Assembly: GCA_013115135.1 (NCBI GenBank)
Contig: JABANP010000623.1
Location: forward strand, 1-27,014
DNA: 27,014 nucleotides
Direction: 5' to 3'
Origin: Perkinsus olseni
Taxonomy: Eukaryota > Perkinsozoa > Perkinsida > Perkinsidae
Position numbers and translations under genes: made by a program. Below, in pieces: positions 16,499 to 27,014 of this stretch; the first letter of the stretch is position 1, and each line of letters begins with the position of its first letter. Below the pieces are notes generated by a model, which saw only the letters and a program-made list of their open reading frames with translations, was not told the origin of the DNA and made no database searches.

Positions 16499-18331
16499 AT
16501 GCTACCTTCTCTCATCGCACCTGGTGAATCAGACGAAGGCCTTGACAACAAGGGAAATTCACGTAGCACGTCCGTGGCGCCTCCGCCTGATAGACCAGCT
16601 TCGGAAGGGCCCAGAGAGCACTGGAAAGCATCCATCGCGGTGAGTGAGGTACGAGTGTCGCTTCAAAGGGCCCCAACGTATTCTTTCATATCTCAGAAGA
16701 GTTCTCGCCATGGCGCCAAGCCCAATCAAACTTCTGGCGGACCACCAGACTCCGTCGAGGAGTAAGTGTTGCTTTATGAGGGGGGACACTGTCGAGGTCT
16801 TGTCTCAGTTCTGGAGCTCGGATAACTATGTTAAATCGCACGGTGGTCAAATTGCGAGAAAAACTCAAACGCAAGGCACTCGAGGTCGAGAAACTGAGGA
16901 AAGAGAGGCGGCAGAAGAGCTCAACACCTTCAGACTCAGAAGTGACTAACAGAACTAGAGAATGCTCTCGTTAGACTGATCAAATTTGCAGGATCCGATG
17001 CAAAAGGAAAACGCGCGAGCTGGAGGTTATCAAAGGCTATGCTGAGCGTACACGGAAAGTGAGGATCTCCGAGGAGACCATCCATTCAATGAGCAGTTCA
17101 ATCAGCTGGAAGAGAGTTTGCAATTGTCACGACTTGAGATCGAGAGGTTCCAGGAGGAAGCTGATCGGAGACACCAAGACAAGGCAACCACGTACCTTCT
17201 CGCAGATTGTTTGTGGCATTCTGCGCAGGGGACTGTGACCGGCTCTCAGGAGCGGAGGGCCGCCACCCAGCAGGCTATTGACGGAACCCGACATGTCGAA
17301 TTATCTTGCAGATGGTCAGAACGACTGCGACTTGCTGAAGCGCTCTCAATAAGCCTCAGGTATCTTGTTCACCGCAGAGGACGGCAAGGCGGCTGAAGAG
17401 TTGCACGACCAGCTTGAGGCGTCTGAGCGGGTAGCCTGTTCGACTTCACTTTTCTTGAATAGTGGACCATCAGGCGCGGCAAAAGCTCACGTCCGAGCTC
17501 AAGACGTTGCGGATCCTTCACGAGAAGGCCAACGAGCAGCTCGAGGACACAACCATCGCTAAAGAGCGGGAGATTATAAATTTGTGTGAAGAACGGTTCT
17601 TCAAGAACCCACGGCCTTGCCAGATGACTACAGTTGGCCTCTGGATCATACAGGTCAGCATCAGTGAAGCAGCTTCAAACTAGACTCGACACTGAGCGAG
17701 AACGGGCCACCAAACTTGAGAGAAAGGTCGACCTCGCGATGGAAAGAGAGGAGCTGCTACGTAGTGAGATTGAGGAGCTGAAGGTGAAGCTCTATTTGCA
17801 GGAAGCTCGACTTGAGTGTTTGAGCCCAGGAAAGCATCCACAAAGTCACGTTACATCTCGAAGAGTCGAGCGCTGCTCATTATCAGCTGCTCACTAACAA
17901 CAACACGCGTGAGCTTGTAACGAAGGCCTTGCTTCTCGTTTATGTCGAGTCCATGGCCCGCGCTACGAGGACCGCTTGTAGGGTTGAGGTGCTCGAGAAG
18001 TACTACCAGAGGCCATCCCGTTCTCCGAAAGGGTAATAACTTCTCTCAGAACCCACATAAAAGAAAGAGAAAAGCTTGTTTTCGAACACGAGAATGCGCT
18101 GAAGGAGGTGGAGGCTAGGCATCGCAAGGAACTCGATAGTGGGTGCCATCGATGTCGATGAAGCATCGTGCCACCCCAGTTGGACGATAACTATCATAGT
18201 TAAACTGTGGTAGATACAGTCGCACAGCTCCAGGCAGTGCATGGGAGAGCGTTGGAGGAGCAGAAGCAAGCGCTTAGTGAAAAATTGAATAACCTTTTCA
18301 GTCAATCGCAAAAAGCCGAGGAAAATAACGA
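16499..18331 (+). CDS. Large intron-dense gene, part 1: coiled-coil N-terminal region
   Basis: Exons: 16499-16639, 16697-16761, 16809-16941, 16992-17058, 17106-17191, 17250-17314, 17360-17430, 17474-17595, 17654-17864, 17914-17999, 18050-18138, 18220-18331. Introns run 43-58 nt apart from one of 81 nt. The first ATG in frame is 16499 (MLPSLIAPGESDEG); earlier exons are possible. After a Pro/Ser-rich start, heptad-rich segments follow: VVKLREKLKRKALEVEKLRK, LQLSRLEIERFQEEADRR, KLTSELKTLRILHEKANEQL, DTERERATKLERKV, EKLVFEHENALKEVEARHRK and LEEQKQALSEKLNNLFSQSQ. This is a parallel-coil stalk by composition. Phases agree at all junctions except the entry to 16992, where the protein-like frame is offset; an indel or a missed splice choice is possible there. 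Not recognised beyond coiled coil. Confidence 0.65.
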
Positions 18332-18382
18332 GCAAGTCTACTGGCACTCACAGCACCACGACCTCCACTAGCCTTGTTGCAG
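18332..18382 (+). other. Probable GC-AG intron
   Basis: 51 nt, donor GA/GCAAGT, acceptor GTTGCAG/G. Only this GC donor puts the upstream frame (...AEENNE) in phase with VLSRHLAYYRELDEIHRG; the nearby GT (GTCTAC) does not. Confidence 0.6.
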
Positions 18383-20713
18383 GGTTTTAAGCCGGCACCT
18401 CGCCTACTATCGGGAACTGGACGAGATCCATAGAGGCCGCAGAGACTTCAATGGTCTCTTCATAGCGGTCCTGCGAAATGATGTAACAAAGCCGGTCTAC
18501 CGCTGGTTTGAATGCTACTGTCGAGGCAGCAGTACTCGCCTGCTTGGTTCGTGAACTACATAGGAGTCATTCTAGGGATACAGCAAGCACGGCGTATACG
18601 AATAGTGAATGAAGAAAGAGGTGCCGATGTCGATAATACACCTTGAGTCATACACTGTGTATGGCAGGGCATCATATTCGCAGCTGTGACACATGTGACG
18701 ATCAGTACGCCGGGCCCGACACTGAGCTGGAAGATGGAGTTGGGAGGGTAACAGAACCTCTCATAGCTATGCTGACCTTGCCAACGAGCGTTAGGTTCGA
18801 GTTACTGTAGAAATAATCGAGGATTTCTCCAGCGCGGACGACTTTACAAAGATGGAAGCGGGGTAGGGAGCGAGCTTCTTCTTCAATCGTCGCGTGCTGC
18901 TCGACTCGACAAACGGCAGGTGTAAACTGATGGACGAGAGCCTCGGTAGACATTCGAATTGCCTTTTTTATTTGGCAAAACACCGTCTTTCGGCGTCGGA
19001 ATACTCCTTCAACTTCAGGAATAAAATCGCCCTCTCGAGACGACTGGCGAACATCTGGCTTCAATCTCATGCAGCCGATTCGGACACCAACAGCGGAGAG
19101 AACTTGCTCAGCGAACTAGGTGTGGGGCAGATAGCCCTCCTCCATGGCTCACAGACCATCGTTGTGGAAGAGTCGTGCTCTCAAGCGAATTTCATCGGTA
19201 AACCTTACAGACTCCTCGAGATGAAATACTGTCTTTCATAGGCCGGAGTGTGTGCGACATCTCGGCTAGGCGTATGGTGGTCACAGCCCATCACGTCTTG
19301 CTAAAGCCCGACCGTGAGGCAGTGATGCGACTTGTGGCCACCGACGTCGAGGCGCGAAGAGTTTTTCTCCTCTACCTGCGGCCTTCTGAGCTCCCTGGTG
19401 ATCCAATTTCGCCTGCTCTGTCTCTGGATTCGGTAACCTGTCAGGCGGCATGGGAAAACTCGAAAATATGACTCCTGATGACATCAACGCGCTCGCCCAG
19501 AGAAACCTGCGAATCATAAAAATAGATGGTGTTTCCACTTTGGTAAGCAACCATAGTTGCCTGCAACTGATAACCGCCCGCTGCATCCATTAGTGTGCGG
19601 TAGAAGTATTGGATCCGTCGATAAGAGCTCAGCGGCGAGATGAGGATAGAGAAGGGGAGGTGACTAGGAAGTGCCACGTTGGTCGGTATGGCGTGGTTGC
19701 AGGTCTGGGCCGTGCTGCAGAGAAGTGTACGCGGGCTTGATAAGACTCTGGGTAGCCTTATTGCTCGAAAACACCATGATTGTTTGGGTTGCAGGGACGC
19801 GAGGGGAGAGGGAAGGACAAATCTTCAGAGACTCCCTCGTGCTTGATGAGGACCTGGAAGTTGATGTTCACATAGATCGAGATCACGTAAGGGGAACTGC
19901 GAAGCCGCGCTGTGAACCATGGTAAACAGGCTACAAACACGATCTCCGTGGTTTTGGAGAGGGACGGCGGAGTCTTCATGAGGGCGCGAACACTCACGAA
20001 GATCGCGGAAGAAGTCGGCTCCCTTTCTGATCGTACGTCATGGTACGAGCAGCAACGACTTCTTCATGGTCTCCCTAGCAGATTCCCGTGAAGAACCCAC
20101 GCTTTTCCAGGACGGTTCACTCGCACATTTCCAGACCTGTTCTTTGAAAGGTGAGCGTGTTCACGTTGGAGCAAGCTCTCATGGAAGGTTATCTCAGAGG
20201 GAGTCCTCACCATCCTTCTAGAGTCCATCGACAGGGAGGCTATGCTGCATCTCTTCTTTAATCGACACAATGCCGCATCGGGTGCGGCTCTCCTCACTCC
20301 ACTCCGAACTACGCAAGCAGACCTCAGGCTCACGCACCGTTCATCGACGCCTTCTCATACACGGGGAGAATTGCTCATGCGTCCTCGACCCCTTGATGTG
20401 AGATGCCGTTCTCTCTCTGCTGTCCTGCTTCAACGAGATCACTGGATCAGGCCGTCCTCCTCGAGGCTTTTCAATCCTCATCAATCCTCTCATGTTGCTG
20501 CGATCCTTCAACAAAGATATTCCAATGATTCAGCTTCACCGTGGGGGATGGAAAAAGGTATAATCCATCACCATCGGCTGTGAGCATCTTTGATCCGGCT
20601 TTAAACCGCTACCGTCACACCGCAGCTAAAACCATTGATCGAGAAGCAGGGGATATCTTTGCCGATTCACGACCCACTCGGACACTGCTAATGGAGACGA
20701 GGAGAACGATACC
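18383..20713 (+). CDS. Large intron-dense gene, part 2: middle region
   Basis: Exons: 18383-18482, 18530-18620, 18684-18747, 18811-18919, (unresolved to 19018), 19019-19197, 19242-19397, 19445-19542, 19594-19659, 19703-19751, 19795-19886, 19930-20032, 20079-20150, 20198-20281, 20328-20397, 20451-20557, 20626-20713. Typical words: FVNYIGVILGIQQARRIRIV, VTISTPGPTLSWKMELGG, QIALLHGSQTIVVEES, DINALAQRNLRIIKIDGVST, VLDEDLEVDVHIDRDH, TISVVLERDGGVFMRARTL, GVLTILLESIDREAMLHLFF and LLIHGENCSCVLDPL. Alternating hydrophobic strands suggest beta-sandwich domains after the coil; I cannot name a fold. All introns are 41-68 nt and phases agree, except between 18919 and 19019 where the frame is offset and an extra exon (protein-like ELPFLFGKTPSFGVGILLQL) may intervene. 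Confidence 0.65.
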
Positions 20714-20758
20714 GTAGAGGCTCCATCGGCTGAATAATACATCCGAATTTCGAGGCAG

Positions 20759-23750
20759 GTGCGGAGGCTCGCAGGCGACCCACGACTGTGCGCTCTACGC
20801 TGTTTTCAAAGCTCCAGTACCTGGCCATCCACCCATACCGGATGGATATACGGTTGAGGTGAAGCCTGTTCCAGGAACGCGGGAACCGAATTCGCATTCG
20901 GGCACTAGCCCTGGTGACGGACAATAGGCTTTTTCTCTCGTCTGAGACTTGGCCAGATTCTCCTGCGAGGCTGGAGCTGCATCTCTCTCTCGAGAGAGTG
21001 GAGGAGTTCCTGAAGGCCATGGTTGGGGGCACCGGCCTCTTGGAAGAAGAAGATGTGGGTCGCTAAATCCAGCAATCCTAACCGCCTCGTAGCAGGTACC
21101 CGCCTGCATTCTGAGTGGCCTAATGTTCAGCCTAGACGAAGACGGCGTCCCTCAAATGACCCTCTCAGCTACTCCCGAGCCAGGTGACTCGCATACCGAT
21201 GGTAGGTATAAGGTCGGGTCTACGCACTCCAGCGCATGTTCTCCCACTAGAGTGAGTGCGAGTGTGTATTCCGCTACACGCACGCTACCACGTACGCAAC
21301 CTACTCGCTAGTTACCTAGGTACCTCACCCCACCAGAAGGAGGAACAAGGTCCGAAGAAGAGATTGAGCGAGTCTCTCGCGTCTGCATTACTGAGCCATA
21401 ACGGAATAACATGCGGTCAGAGGGCTATCCATGACAAGTGTAACCCTTGCACAGCGCAGGTCCAGCGAACGAGGGGATGCTCATACCGTCCACTCTGGGT
21501 TGGCAGAAGCTCTTCTGTGGGACCAAGCAACTGAATGACCTTCACCTGCTCGTCTCTGTGTACGTCGGCTGAATCCCTCAGCTCTCGCTGACTCCAGTCC
21601 TAGGTACGCGACCAACACTACCGACAGGAATGGGTCCATTCTAGTGTCCATTGATGAACTCCAAAGCTACTCTTCGTTCTTTTGCGTGAGGTCCACCTAG
21701 CGGAGACTCGCAGCTGATCGGCTTGCTTCCTAGGTGATGCCAATTGACGGGCAAACAGACCAACCGGAAAGGCACATGCTCAGCGTTTTCAACTTCCCTC
21801 CGTCATTCCGTGGTACGAGCCGAATGGACGGAACCTTCAAAGAACGAGTAGCCACTGTAAACCGCGAGAGGCTGTCGGAGCCCGCGGCACCGCGTTTGAA
21901 CTTGCCCTCAGAGCCTTGTCGTCTGCCTGGCGGAGGCCTCCTTCCCCCACGTCATCATTGTGTCAGTAGCTGACACTCGAGTGCCGAACAAACTATCTTT
22001 GACGTTTAGGTGGGGCAGATTGGTACGCCTGTTATCCTGCTGAATGTTTCTTAGGAACGACTTTTGTCAACCTTCGAGCCGTGGCGTGCCGAGTTGGGGT
22101 CTCGTCGAGTGTGGTAAAAGCCGTGGAAACGACTGCGACGAAGAGAATTCACTCGCGTCGTCTTCCTTCACTTCCACTTATCTATCAACACCTCATTTCT
22201 CTACTCAGATGAGATAGCACGCGACGGTTCCCCAATAGCACAACAGCAGCGGCACTACACCAGAAAGACCGAGAGGAGTCTGCTTCGTTATCTCTCTGGC
22301 ACATCATGTCAGCTCGCGGGGCTACATTTTCCTGTCAACGCCTCTCTCGACAGGTAGAATGCTGCGTGATGGATGCATTGTCGAAGCGGATGACAAGTCA
22401 ATTAGCTACCGATACTGTCCGAAAGGTGGGGAGGCTACTAGCCTCAAACCAGAGTGCCTTGTGGGAGCTTACACAGATAAGCTTTCAGGTTTCGATCACA
22501 CTTCGATCAAGCAGGGCGGCTCCGCTGAAACCGCCATACCAGTCGTCGCAGCTACACTCCCTTCCAATGACGAAGTTGAAGTGTTGTAGGACACCCCCGC
22601 CGTAGAATTCCCTGCTCAGTCAGCACTCAGGTATGCAGCTAACCGCTCTGTACCCGGAGCGGAGGCGTACAGCGATTTGAGAATACTCCTCAAGTCCATT
22701 CCGCTGAGCCTCGAGGAAGGCATCCCAACCTCGAGGGGGACTTACGCTGGTGAGAACTCACTCAAGCCCGCACGGTGGCCCTTTGATGAGAACTCAAGCT
22801 CAGACCTTTTCCGTAGAGGACCTCTCGTCCACCCATCTCATTGTACCAAGCCACGACGGGCGGCCTTTCATTTTCACAACGCTGGTTACCCTCGGCGAGC
22901 ACACCTTCGTGCTCTGCATTCTTCAAGACAGTGATGTGGTGAGTCTTCGTCAGTGGAGACAGCTGCTCCGAGTGCCAACCTAGGTTCGGATAGCCCTCGG
23001 GCATCCCGATGGCCAGCGGACTCTATGGCAAGGAGCGGTCATGTTCTCAGCAGAGGATGTTAACCTAGCCAACTTCAGAGCACCGTGAGGAACCGCTTTC
23101 ACGTCAGTCGAGGCTGTGAAGGTCTTTTCCTCCGAAGGTATCCCTCGCCGAATGAACATCGAGCGTCATTGCTACACTGGTTTACATCCTCTCCTCACTA
23201 TGTTACGCCAGTAAGTGGAACAGGTACCGGAGGTGCCCTTAGCAAGGAAAGTAAGCCGACTATGGTCCATTACCACGGTAGCGAAGGATTTCAGGCGAAT
23301 CCATGCTGCTCATTCATCGTACAACACGTTCCTTCAACGGTGGCAATGTCACTGCAGTTCTTAGTTTGTAAGCTGGGCCGCTGCTCTCACCAGCCCCTCC
23401 TGTGCACGATGCTCCGCCTCGGCCAGCTGCATGAGCTCGAGAGTGGCCCTGTGGGGACTTTTAGCACTCACTGTTCCGCAGGTATTTCGAGAAGGACGCC
23501 GGAAACTTCCTGGTAAAGTGCTACACCGACTGTGGAAAGGAGCTTGACCTCATCGTCAAGCAGCATGATGCCATCAAGGAGGCCGTGACCCATATACTCG
23601 GAGGCACCCGGCCGGGCTGAAAAACTGAAAGGCTCAGATTTCCGTTTTTCAGACACTCCCGGCGACCCCGGTAATCTCACGAAGTCCCAGAACAAGGAGT
23701 TCGGAGAGCTCTTCTTCATCACGGGATTGCTGTAGCCCTTCGATACGCCG
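20759..23750 (+). CDS. Large intron-dense gene, part 3
   Basis: Exons: 20759-20913, 20957-21054, 21096-21251, 21337-21459, 21507-21559, 21604-21685, 21734-21950, 22010-22156, 22209-22353, 22406-22541, 22590-22631, 22674-22749, 22817-22938, 22984-23084, 23138-23210, then less certain exons to about 23750 (one begins at 23482 with YFEKDAGNFLVKCYTDCGKE). Words: ALYAVFKAPVPGHPPIPDGY, ARLELHLSLERVEEFLKAMV, FSLDEDGVPQMTLSATPEPG, NGSILVSIDELQSYSSFFC, GADWYACYPAECFLGTTFVN, RPFIFTTLVTLGEHTFVLCI and VRIALGHPDGQRTLWQGAVM. Introns are 41-85 nt; many have TAAC or CTGA-type branch words 15-25 nt before the acceptor. Between about 23211 and 24010 two frames look coding and the exact chain is unresolved. Some weak donors (GTCATC at 21951, GTCGTC at 22157 and 22542) were accepted only because they restore phase. 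Confidence 0.6.
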
Positions 23751-24010
23751 GGGCCATGAGCCATATTGTTTTCGTAGATTGACCCCTTAGCGCAAGGAAG
23801 TATAGCTTTCCATCCGAGTTTACTGCGGGCTGAGCTAACCAGGAGGGAGCCGCCTGCAAGCGTAGGAATATATACTGACTGCCGCGGGCATGCTCTCACT
23901 GGGTCTCGGCAGTGAAACGCCGCTTCGCTTCATGGCGGCTTCGCCACCGTCATGTATACTTGTCCGGGGCGTGTGTCGGGCTTGAACCTCGCGTAAATCT
24001 TTCATTGCAG

Positions 24011-25278
24011 AGGGAGAATGAGGCCTCTCACGTTGCGACGGACGGCCCCCCTGCTCAAGCAGTGCATGCCATGCAGAACTTACAAGGAGGATCCGCGCCT
24101 TGCGTAAGCCCCCAGCTCCGATCTCAGTTATGTTCGCTCAGTCCGATCGCTAGTGGACAGCGAAAAGCCACCCGTGCATCCTATGGTATCTTAGCCCACG
24201 CACTCTTGCCTTGTTAAGGTGGACGTCGCTGGCGAAGCACTAGCGTCAGCTCGTCGGGAAGTTAGGCTGGCCGATGGAAGATCTTGTTCCGTGATGGTAG
24301 AGCTTTTCGAAGGATGCTCGGAGCACATCATACAGGTACGCGAGTCAATAGCGGAGCCCGCACTCTCTGGCATCCCTGGTTCGACCATGATATGCGTCCT
24401 TTTTTCGTCGTTACGGCAACTTGTTTTTGGCACCGAAGCAATCCTCATCGCTATTCGCTGCCATGTTTCCAGGAATGTCCAAGAGTCCGATTGTAGCGTC
24501 TTTTCAGGCATTCCATGCGATCAATTACACCATCAGAGTCCGGGAGTTGAACCCCGCAGACGGAAGGTCAATACGAACTATCCTGGTCAGGGACGTAAGG
24601 CGCATGCAGCGGCGTGCAGTGTCTCCTCCTCCTTCTATTCCTTCCAGTTGTGGTAGGAAACTTTGGGGTTATATTCAGTAGGGTTCTCGAAAGTATCCCT
24701 ATACGTTTTGCATCGTAACTCGTCCCAGTTGAAGCTAGCGGCGGAAAACTGATACTCTAAAATAAACCAGAGGACTGTGTGTGAGGTTATAGTCCAACGC
24801 CGGTTCTTCCGGCTTACTTAGACTCTTGCCGATGTGCTCAACAGGAGGTTCTCTGTTGGACTGTATAAGAAGCGGGTGCGTATCGATCAGATACATGAGT
24901 CGGACCTCACCGATTGGTTATCGGCCTATTCACAGGAAGATCTCCTCTCGGTCGTCAACGCTCCACTGCTCGAAGCAGCGATCGTAACCAGATTTAGTTT
25001 TGATGTCGAATCGAAGATACCAACTGATAAGAAATTGCCGCGAGTCTTTTTTGATGGCCCTCCATTGGGAGATTCGTAGGGATCGTCTACGGTCGCATGC
25101 GCATGATTGATGGTGGGTGTTTCCACAGTGCGTCTAGCGGCGTTACGTTAGTCAATCGAAAGATTGTTTTCTGACCAATTTCAGTGAAACAGTTTGTTGT
25201 GAACATTTGCGGGAGCTTGCTCTTGCTGATCTGAGCAGTCTAGAACTCGAATTTCTTCGCCAACAACTTCAGGATTAA
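24011..25278 (+). CDS. Large intron-dense gene, part 4: C-terminal end
   Basis: Exons: 24011-24103, 24154-24218, 24266-24335, 24439-24594, 24657 to about 24714, 24822-25075, 25185-25278 (TAA). Words: SHVATDGPPAQAVHAMQNLQ, KSHPCILWYLSPRTLALL, LADGRSCSVMVELFEGCSEH, HAINYTIRVRELNPADGRSI, ETLGLYSVGFSKVSLYVLH, VLNRRFSVGLYKKRVRIDQI, SDLTDWLSAYSQEDLLSVV and the helical end LADLSSLELEFLRQQLQD. Donors such as GAC/GTAAGG and TC/GTAGGG and the acceptor CCAATTTCAG are clear. Between 24714 and 24822 the phase is restored only if an 8-nt exon (24770-24777, AGGACTGT) is used. An alternative that skips the 24154-24218 exon is also in frame. I cannot exclude that parts 3 and 4 are separate genes, but no start signal or intergenic gap is seen between them. 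Confidence 0.6.
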
Positions 25279-25659
25279 TTCGTGATGTGATTTTCTCATA
25301 GCCACCGAAGGGTCATCGAAGTTCGTTGTGAATGCTGCGCTCAGTGAAATATGTTGTCGATGCGCTGTTGAGTTACAATGTCGTACATGATATGTCGACG
25401 AAGAATGGAAGGGTACGATCGGTACTTTGTCACGCTCCACATTACAAGACGAACTCGAATCTCGAATGTGCCCGCGATGCACTGCCCTTTTGAAATTGTA
25501 AGAGCGCGAGATGGATTTCCTACATGAAAAAGGTTCTTATAAAAAGAAGAAAGCGAAGTGTTGATGTTGAGACGACTTGAGGTCATCTCCTAGATGGATA
25601 AACCGTTGTCCTCTAGTTTGAAGCCACGAGGTGCCCTTCTTGTAAATGCATACTAACAT
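25279..25659. other. Convergent intergenic region
   Basis: 3' flanks of the large plus-strand gene and of the minus-strand protease. An 81-codon ATG frame on the minus strand (25341-25586) has no features and is probably chance. Confidence 0.55.
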
Positions 25660-26946
25660 CAAGGGCGGATACTAATGATGATGGTAGCCGCTAGGGCGAG
25701 AAGTCCCCATGAAAATTGAGAAGTGAAGCTTCCGACAACAGCGGCGCTTCTGAAACAGAGTTGGATTCCCAGTAATGAGGGCGATGCTGCACTCACCTGG
25801 GAGCCACTGTAGGTGGATTATTCGTCGGTGCGGCAGTGGTCACTGCGGACGACACGCTGACATGCGGATACCACGATAGTGTATTGATGCCGCACATACC
25901 TAGGGAGCCAGAGTCGAGAGAAAGCGTGGAAGTGCCGTTCATACCAACTCCACCGGTGCCCCTTTCGACTTTGGCATACCCTTTATCACCCCAGCCAGTA
26001 CCCCATGAGTTCTTGATGAGCCAATATCTAAGGCCACGCCGTCACAACTACCTACTACTGCGACAGCTGTCCGTCCTACTTGATACCATCCGCAGTTTCG
26101 CCGTAGCCGACGATGACCACTATGTGCAGAGTGCTCGTACCACAGGGACCTGCGTCCAGCGTGGAGGCTATCATGAGTGCGCTGGAGGACTCACCAGTGA
26201 TGACACCCGACTGATAATTCCTGAACGCCGGAGTAGTACCGTCAATCATGGTAGCAACTGGGCCCAGCAAGCCCACAGCCGACAGGAGAGTGTCATAGTC
26301 ACCAGTGTTGATTTGGGTGTAACCAGTGACTACACCGGGCTGAGACAAGGCACTGTGGCATCTCAAGGAGAGTGCCGGTTTCCTACTTGAACGACTAGGT
26401 TGTTGGGAGTTAGCAGGTCCCTTTTGCAACGCTGATTGAAGGTCGCTGAGTTCCTGGCCTCATACGGGTATACCGTCTCGCTTGTTAAACCGTTTCCTTT
26501 GATGTAGGTGAAGGTTCCGCTTGGCAAACCTCCATCGAGGTTTCCTCCATGGCAAGCCCTGCAAAGAAAGAATATCCTTATTTTCGCAAGAGTTCACTGA
26601 TCCGCTCCCCCTCACGCAGTAGGGTCACAATCCAGTAGCTGCTGCTCCGACAGCGGTACTATAGAAGAGTTAGTCTGATGCATCGCAAGAGCATAGTGGC
26701 TTTCCAGTGTGCCTGTATTGATTTACAGTGAGCCGACACAGCGACTAAGCCGCCGGCACCTGTAGTAGCGAATGAAGCGCACGATCCGCATACACCCTGG
26801 TCCTTGATGATGCCGACTACCCCCTCATCCACCCAGTTCTTAGACGCTGGTGGGGGTTTGCCGACAGATTGAACAGAGCTACGGACTAGAGGCACTCCGA
26901 AACCTGAATCCAAGCTGAGCAACGCGAGACCGAGAGACAACCCCAC
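25660..26946 (-). CDS. Papain-like (C1A) cysteine protease, membrane- or GPI-tailed, 5' end incomplete
   Basis: Exons on the minus strand: up to about 26903 or 26946 down to 26727, then 26658-26616, 26558-26387, 26339-26195, 26149-26080, 26027-25797 and 25749 to about 25660. Introns: 68, 57, 47, 45, 52 and 47 nt, all in phase. All papain catalytic elements are present: the oxyanion Gln and Cys in [33 protein letters not shown], catalytic His in [12 protein letters not shown], and Asn in [13 protein letters not shown]. The Trp usual after the catalytic Cys (CGSCW) is Ala. After the catalytic domain comes a Thr/Pro linker ([14 protein letters not shown]) and a last exon encoding a hydrophobic stretch ([10 protein letters not shown]) near the C-terminus, so the enzyme is probably anchored by a TM helix or GPI. 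The exact stop near 25660 depends on a few bases I could not fix. The propeptide and signal peptide should lie to the right; the frame at 26946 is not an ATG. Confidence 0.8.
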
Positions 26947-27014
26947 TTCTTAGGTATCCGGAGAGATCTTCCACTGAGCCCCGCAAGCCTGCAGCGGTGC
27001 GCGAGTTGGCGAAC

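Noticed and set aside
18702..19070. Minus-strand ATG frame of 122 codons
   Set aside because: Overlaps plus-strand exons 18684-18747 and 18811-18919, which fit the splice chain.
19441..19677. Minus-strand frame (YRRIQYFYRTLMDAAGGYQ) that looks protein-like
   Set aside because: Plus-strand exons 19445-19542 and 19594-19659 chain in phase with clear GTAAGC and GTGACT donors; the minus frame has no ATG.
20500..20900. In-frame TGA codons inside protein-like frames, suggesting TGA is recoded
   Set aside because: The frames with TGA disappear once 40-70-nt introns are placed, intact genes use TGG for Trp throughout, and the plus-strand paralog ends with TGA.
16992..23750. Numerous apparent frameshifts suggesting that the large gene is a pseudogene
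   Set aside because: Nearly all are explained by short introns with matching phases; only about three junctions remain unresolved.
23468..23899. Minus-strand frame of 143 codons
   Set aside because: Starts with GTG, and the plus strand over the same bases reads YFEKDAGNFLVKCYTDC after a good acceptor.
25836..26390. Long plus-strand frame of 184 codons
   Set aside because: It is antisense to the exons of the minus-strand papain-like protease, whose catalytic motifs and in-phase introns are unmistakable.
1..27014. CRISPR arrays, tRNA, rRNA, insertion sequences, bacterial operons
   Set aside because: No regularly spaced repeats, no cloverleaf or rRNA words and no transposase found; introns rule out a bacterial origin.

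Overview
The window is nuclear DNA of a unicellular eukaryote. Evidence: many GT-AG introns of about 41-70 nt, a TM- or GPI-tailed papain-family protease, and intronless lineage-type tandem genes. A perkinsozoan (Perkinsus-like) alveolate is my best guess, but this is inference from overall style only; no rRNA, tRNA or spliced-leader gene is present to prove it.

Layout. (1) 1-9.7 kb: a head-to-tail array, all on the minus strand, of one unrecognised intronless gene family of 378-380 aa. Copies B, C and E are intact, A runs off the left edge, D and F are broken, and a 3'-end relic (G) lies at the right end. The pair B+C with its spacer is duplicated as E+F. (2) 10.2-11.6 kb: a cluster of palindromes, including a perfect 59-bp one, followed by a divergent family member of 378 aa on the plus strand. 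(3) 12.1-13.9 kb: three compact genes with 2-3 exons each; two converge and overlap at their 3' ends. (4) 14.2-15.6 kb: minus-strand exons of one or two spliced genes, crossed by a 142-bp inverted-repeat element bounded by TA. (5) 16.5-25.3 kb: one very intron-dense plus-strand gene, about 50 exons and roughly 1,850 aa, with a coiled-coil N-terminal third followed by beta-rich segments. (6) 25.66 kb to the right edge: a papain-like (C1A) cysteine protease on the minus strand, convergent with the large gene.

Most genes outside the array consist of exons shorter than 60 codons, so open-frame scans miss or misread them. The models here come from reading splice sites, phase and protein-like sequence together; exon phases agree at nearly every junction, and exceptions are stated. 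The array genes show how a family grows by unequal exchange, conversion and local template switching. No operon-like cooperation between the other genes can be inferred.
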